Assembly: GCF_900109945.1 (NCBI RefSeq)
Contig: NZ_FOBX01000002.1
Span: 798,339-862,338, forward strand
Reading direction: 5' to 3'
Origin: Bradyrhizobium sp. OK095
GTDB lineage: Bacteria > Pseudomonadota > Alphaproteobacteria > Rhizobiales > Xanthobacteraceae
DNA: 64,000 bases
In this document: positions 62,348 through 64,000 of the stretch, in pieces
How positions within the stretch are numbered: the stretch's first letter is position 1
Layout of the letters: each line of letters opens with the position of its first letter
Program-made: the position numbers and the translations under genes
Notes under the pieces: generated by a model
Told to the model about the DNA's origin: nothing
What the model saw: the letters and a program-made list of their open reading frames with translations, nothing else
Database searches by the model: none

Positions 62348-62624
62348 GTGACTACGACCCCGTCGTGATGATTCAAATTGTTCTTAGCTGTCGACTGAAC
62401 ATCGACCGCTTCGCCTCGGTTCCCGGGCAAAACCATCACGACATGCGGATGCGGACGATGTGAGAAGAGGAGATGGCATCATCGCGGCCACGCTGAAGTG
62501 TGTCGAAGAAGTAACGTTCACTACAAGGAACTTCGCAATTGCGAGAACGTTCCCCTCGCGGCATGCCGGTGCCGAGCACGGTCGGGGGTTTTGACGTCCA
62601 TGGTCGCACAGAGGAGATGATGAG

Positions 62625-63695
62625 ATGCGCATCGCGCAGGTAGCTCCGTTGACGGAGGCTGTTCCACCCAAGCTGTATGGCGGCACCGAGCGGGTGGTGC
62701 ACTGGTTGACGGAAGAGCTGGTTGCTTTGGGTCACGATGTCACGCTGTTCGCCAGCGGCGACTCGCAGACGTCGGCGAAGCTGGACGCATTATGGCCGCG
62801 GGCGCTTCGCCTCGACGGTTCCGTGCGCGATCCCAACGCGCTGCACATGGTGCTGCTGGAACGCGTGCGGCAGAAATGTGACGACGAGGAGTTCGACTTC
62901 CTCCACTTCCATCTCGACTATTATCCGTGGTCGCTGTTCCACCGGCAGCCGACACCGTTCCTGACCACGCTGCACGGCCGGCTCGATCTGCCCGAGCATC
63001 AGCCGGTGTTCAACACCTTCTCAAAAATGCCCGTGATCTCGATCTCGAACGCGCAGCGGCGTCCGGTGCCGCAGGCGAACTGGGTGACGACGATTCATCA
63101 CGGCCTGCCGGAAAAGCTGCTGACGCCGAAGACGGCCAAGCAGGAATATCTCGCCGTGCTCGGCCGCATCGCGCCCGAGAAAGGCGTCGACCGCGCCATC
63201 AAGATCGCCATGCATTGCGGCATCCCGCTGAAGATCGCGGCCAAGGTCGATCGCGCCGATCAGGATTATTACGACGAGCTGATCAAGCCGATGATCACGA
63301 ACAATCCGCTGGTGGATTTCATCGGCGAGATCGGCGATCACGAGAAGTCCGATTTCCTCAGCGGCGCGCTCGGCCTCCTGCTGCCGATCGACTGGCCGGA
63401 GCCGTTCGGCCTGGTGATGATCGAAGCCATGGCCTGCGGCACGCCGGTGGTCGCCTTCAACCGCGGCTCGGTGCCGGAGATTATCGATGAAGGGCTCACC
63501 GGCTTCGTGGTGGAGGACATCCTCAGCGCGGCCGGCGTCGTCAAACGCCTTCCGCAATTGGACCGCGCCGCGATCCGCAAGCAATTCGAGAAACGCTTCA
63601 CCGCGCGGCGAATGGCACTGGATTATCTCGCGGCGTATCGCAGCCTCGCCGAGGAAAAGGCGCCGCGGATCAAGCTAGTGAGCAGCGCGGAGTAA
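62625..63695 (+). CDS. Glycosyltransferase family 4 protein
   Basis: GT-B retaining glycosyltransferase of 356 residues. The N-terminal domain begins MRIAQVAPLTEAVPPKLYGGTERVVHWLTEELVALGHDVTLFASGDS; the donor domain has GRIAPEKGVDRAI and LLLPIDWPEPFGLVMIEAMACGTPVVAFNRGSVPEI (E-x7-E type). It is divergent from the ABC exporter across 277 bp without other genes. The ATG has GAGGAG upstream. Product unknown; perhaps a compatible solute or surface glycan. Confidence 0.9.
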   Translation: MRIAQVAPLTEAVPPKLYGGTERVVHWLTEELVALGHDVTLFASGDSQTSAKLDALWPRALRLDGSVRDPNALHMVLLERVRQKCDDEEFDFLHFHLDYYPWSLFHRQPTPFLTTLHGRLDLPEHQPVFNTFSKMPVISISNAQRRPVPQANWVTTIHHGLPEKLLTPKTAKQEYLAVLGRIAPEKGVDRAIKIAMHCGIPLKIAAKVDRADQDYYDELIKPMITNNPLVDFIGEIGDHEKSDFLSGALGLLLPIDWPEPFGLVMIEAMACGTPVVAFNRGSVPEIIDEGLTGFVVEDILSAAGVVKRLPQLDRAAIRKQFEKRFTARRMALDYLAAYRSLAEEKAPRIKLVSSAE

Positions 63696-63718
63696 GCAGT
63701 TACGCGATGCGCGTCGAA

Positions 63719-63835
63719 GTGCCCTCTCCCCTTGCGGGAGAGGGCTCCGAGGGAGAAGCCGCAAACTCACTTGGGTGAGGGGTTGCCTCCTCGTCAAAAG
63801 CCTCTCCGCGGAACGAGACCCCTCATCCGGCGCTT
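63719..63835. repeat. Dispersed repeat with nested palindromes
   Basis: GCCCTCTCCC-CTTGC-GGGAGAGGGC (63721-63745) is followed by a second inverted pair, GGGTGAGGGG and CCCCTCATCC, around GTCAAAAGCCTCTCC. This composite is frequent in rhizobial intergenic regions. It separates the GT4 gene from the insertion-sequence end. Confidence 0.75.
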
Positions 63836-63892
63836 CGCTGTCCAGCGGATGGATGGGTAACAAAACAGACCGGATCGATGGGTAACACTCGT

Positions 63893-64000
63893 TCATGATT
63901 TGGTCGGCTGCGGCGCTGCGCTAGCGCAGCGCCGCAGCCTGCGTGTTTGCTGGTCGATGATGCCGATCGGCACGTCGAAGAAGCGCACTTGCCAGTATCC
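63893..64000 (-). mobile_element. 3' end of an IS481-like transposase (partial)
   Basis: The minus strand encodes 35 C-terminal residues, GYWQVRFFDVPIGIIDQQTRRLRR...PTKS, before a TGA at 63893-63895; the first part resembles the conserved transposase tail of IS481-type integrase-core elements. Just beyond the stop, on the same strand, TGTTACCCATCGATC and TTGTTACCCATCCATC occur as two similar direct copies (63855-63888), likely the element end. The rest lies beyond the window. Confidence 0.65.

Noticed and set aside
1..64000. CRISPR arrays, tRNA or rRNA genes
   Set aside because: No regularly spaced repeats with unique spacers and no cloverleaf or ribosomal sequence was recognised; the repeats present are dispersed palindromes.

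Overview
The window is high-GC DNA from an alphaproteobacterium, almost certainly a Bradyrhizobium close to B. diazoefficiens/japonicum. The strongest evidence is a fixNOQP-fixGHIS-fixLJ-fixK2 region whose FixL has the heme ligand at His200, Arg220 and the phosphorylated His291, and whose FixK2 has Cys183, the numbering known from B. diazoefficiens. A globin-containing nitrate-assimilation cluster (nrtABC-narK-bjgb-flp-nasC) of the kind described in that species is also present. Family calls are from recognition of the proteins by eye; no search was run.

Layout. (1) 1-2.6 kb: partial SMP-30 sugar lactonase and a P1B metal ATPase without an HMA domain. (2) 2.7-12 kb, minus strand: nitrate import (NrtABC, NarK), haemoglobin, FAD reductase and assimilatory nitrate reductase, with hairpins in the nrtA leader and a long palindrome ahead of narK. 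(3) 12.4-15.3 kb, plus strand: a sigma-54 promoter, a FocA/NirC-type nitrite channel, a strong hairpin terminator, then a fused PP2C phosphatase-Ser/Thr kinase. (4) 15.3-30.4 kb: mixed catabolic, redox and regulatory genes (intradiol dioxygenase, serine hydrolase, HWE kinase, enolase-superfamily enzyme, AraC regulator with FAD enzyme and MBL hydrolase, CcdA, overlapping LysR-XRE pair, L,D-transpeptidase, enoyl-CoA hydratase). (5) 30.4-43.4 kb: LysR regulators, ABM monooxygenase, decarboxylating dehydrogenase, alcohol dehydrogenase, CoA-transferase, a diverged glycogen synthase, MpaB oxygenase, patatin phospholipase, peroxiredoxin, cupin and MFS pump, with several intergenic palindromic repeats. 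(6) 43.4-56.4 kb: the complete high-affinity cbb3 oxidase system and its oxygen-sensing cascade. (7) 56.4-63.7 kb: MFS/PRC-barrel pair, glycogen-debranching-type enzyme, ABC exporter and GT4 glycosyltransferase. (8) 63.9 kb to the end: the C-terminal end of an IS481-like transposase.

How it fits together. FixL senses oxygen and phosphorylates FixJ, which should activate fixK2 through the promoter at about 55.6 kb. FixK2 should then bind TTGAT-N4-ATCAA boxes: a perfect one ahead of ccoN, near-matches ahead of fixG and of the universal-stress/CBS pair, each about 65 nt from its start codon, and a weaker one ahead of the metal ATPase. The nitrate cluster imports and reduces nitrate and carries a globin suited to NO removal, but no nitrite reductase gene is visible, so ammonia formation must be encoded elsewhere. 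Nitrogen control is suggested by the sigma-54 site and by a 15-bp palindrome in the nrtA-nirC gap that recurs ahead of narK.
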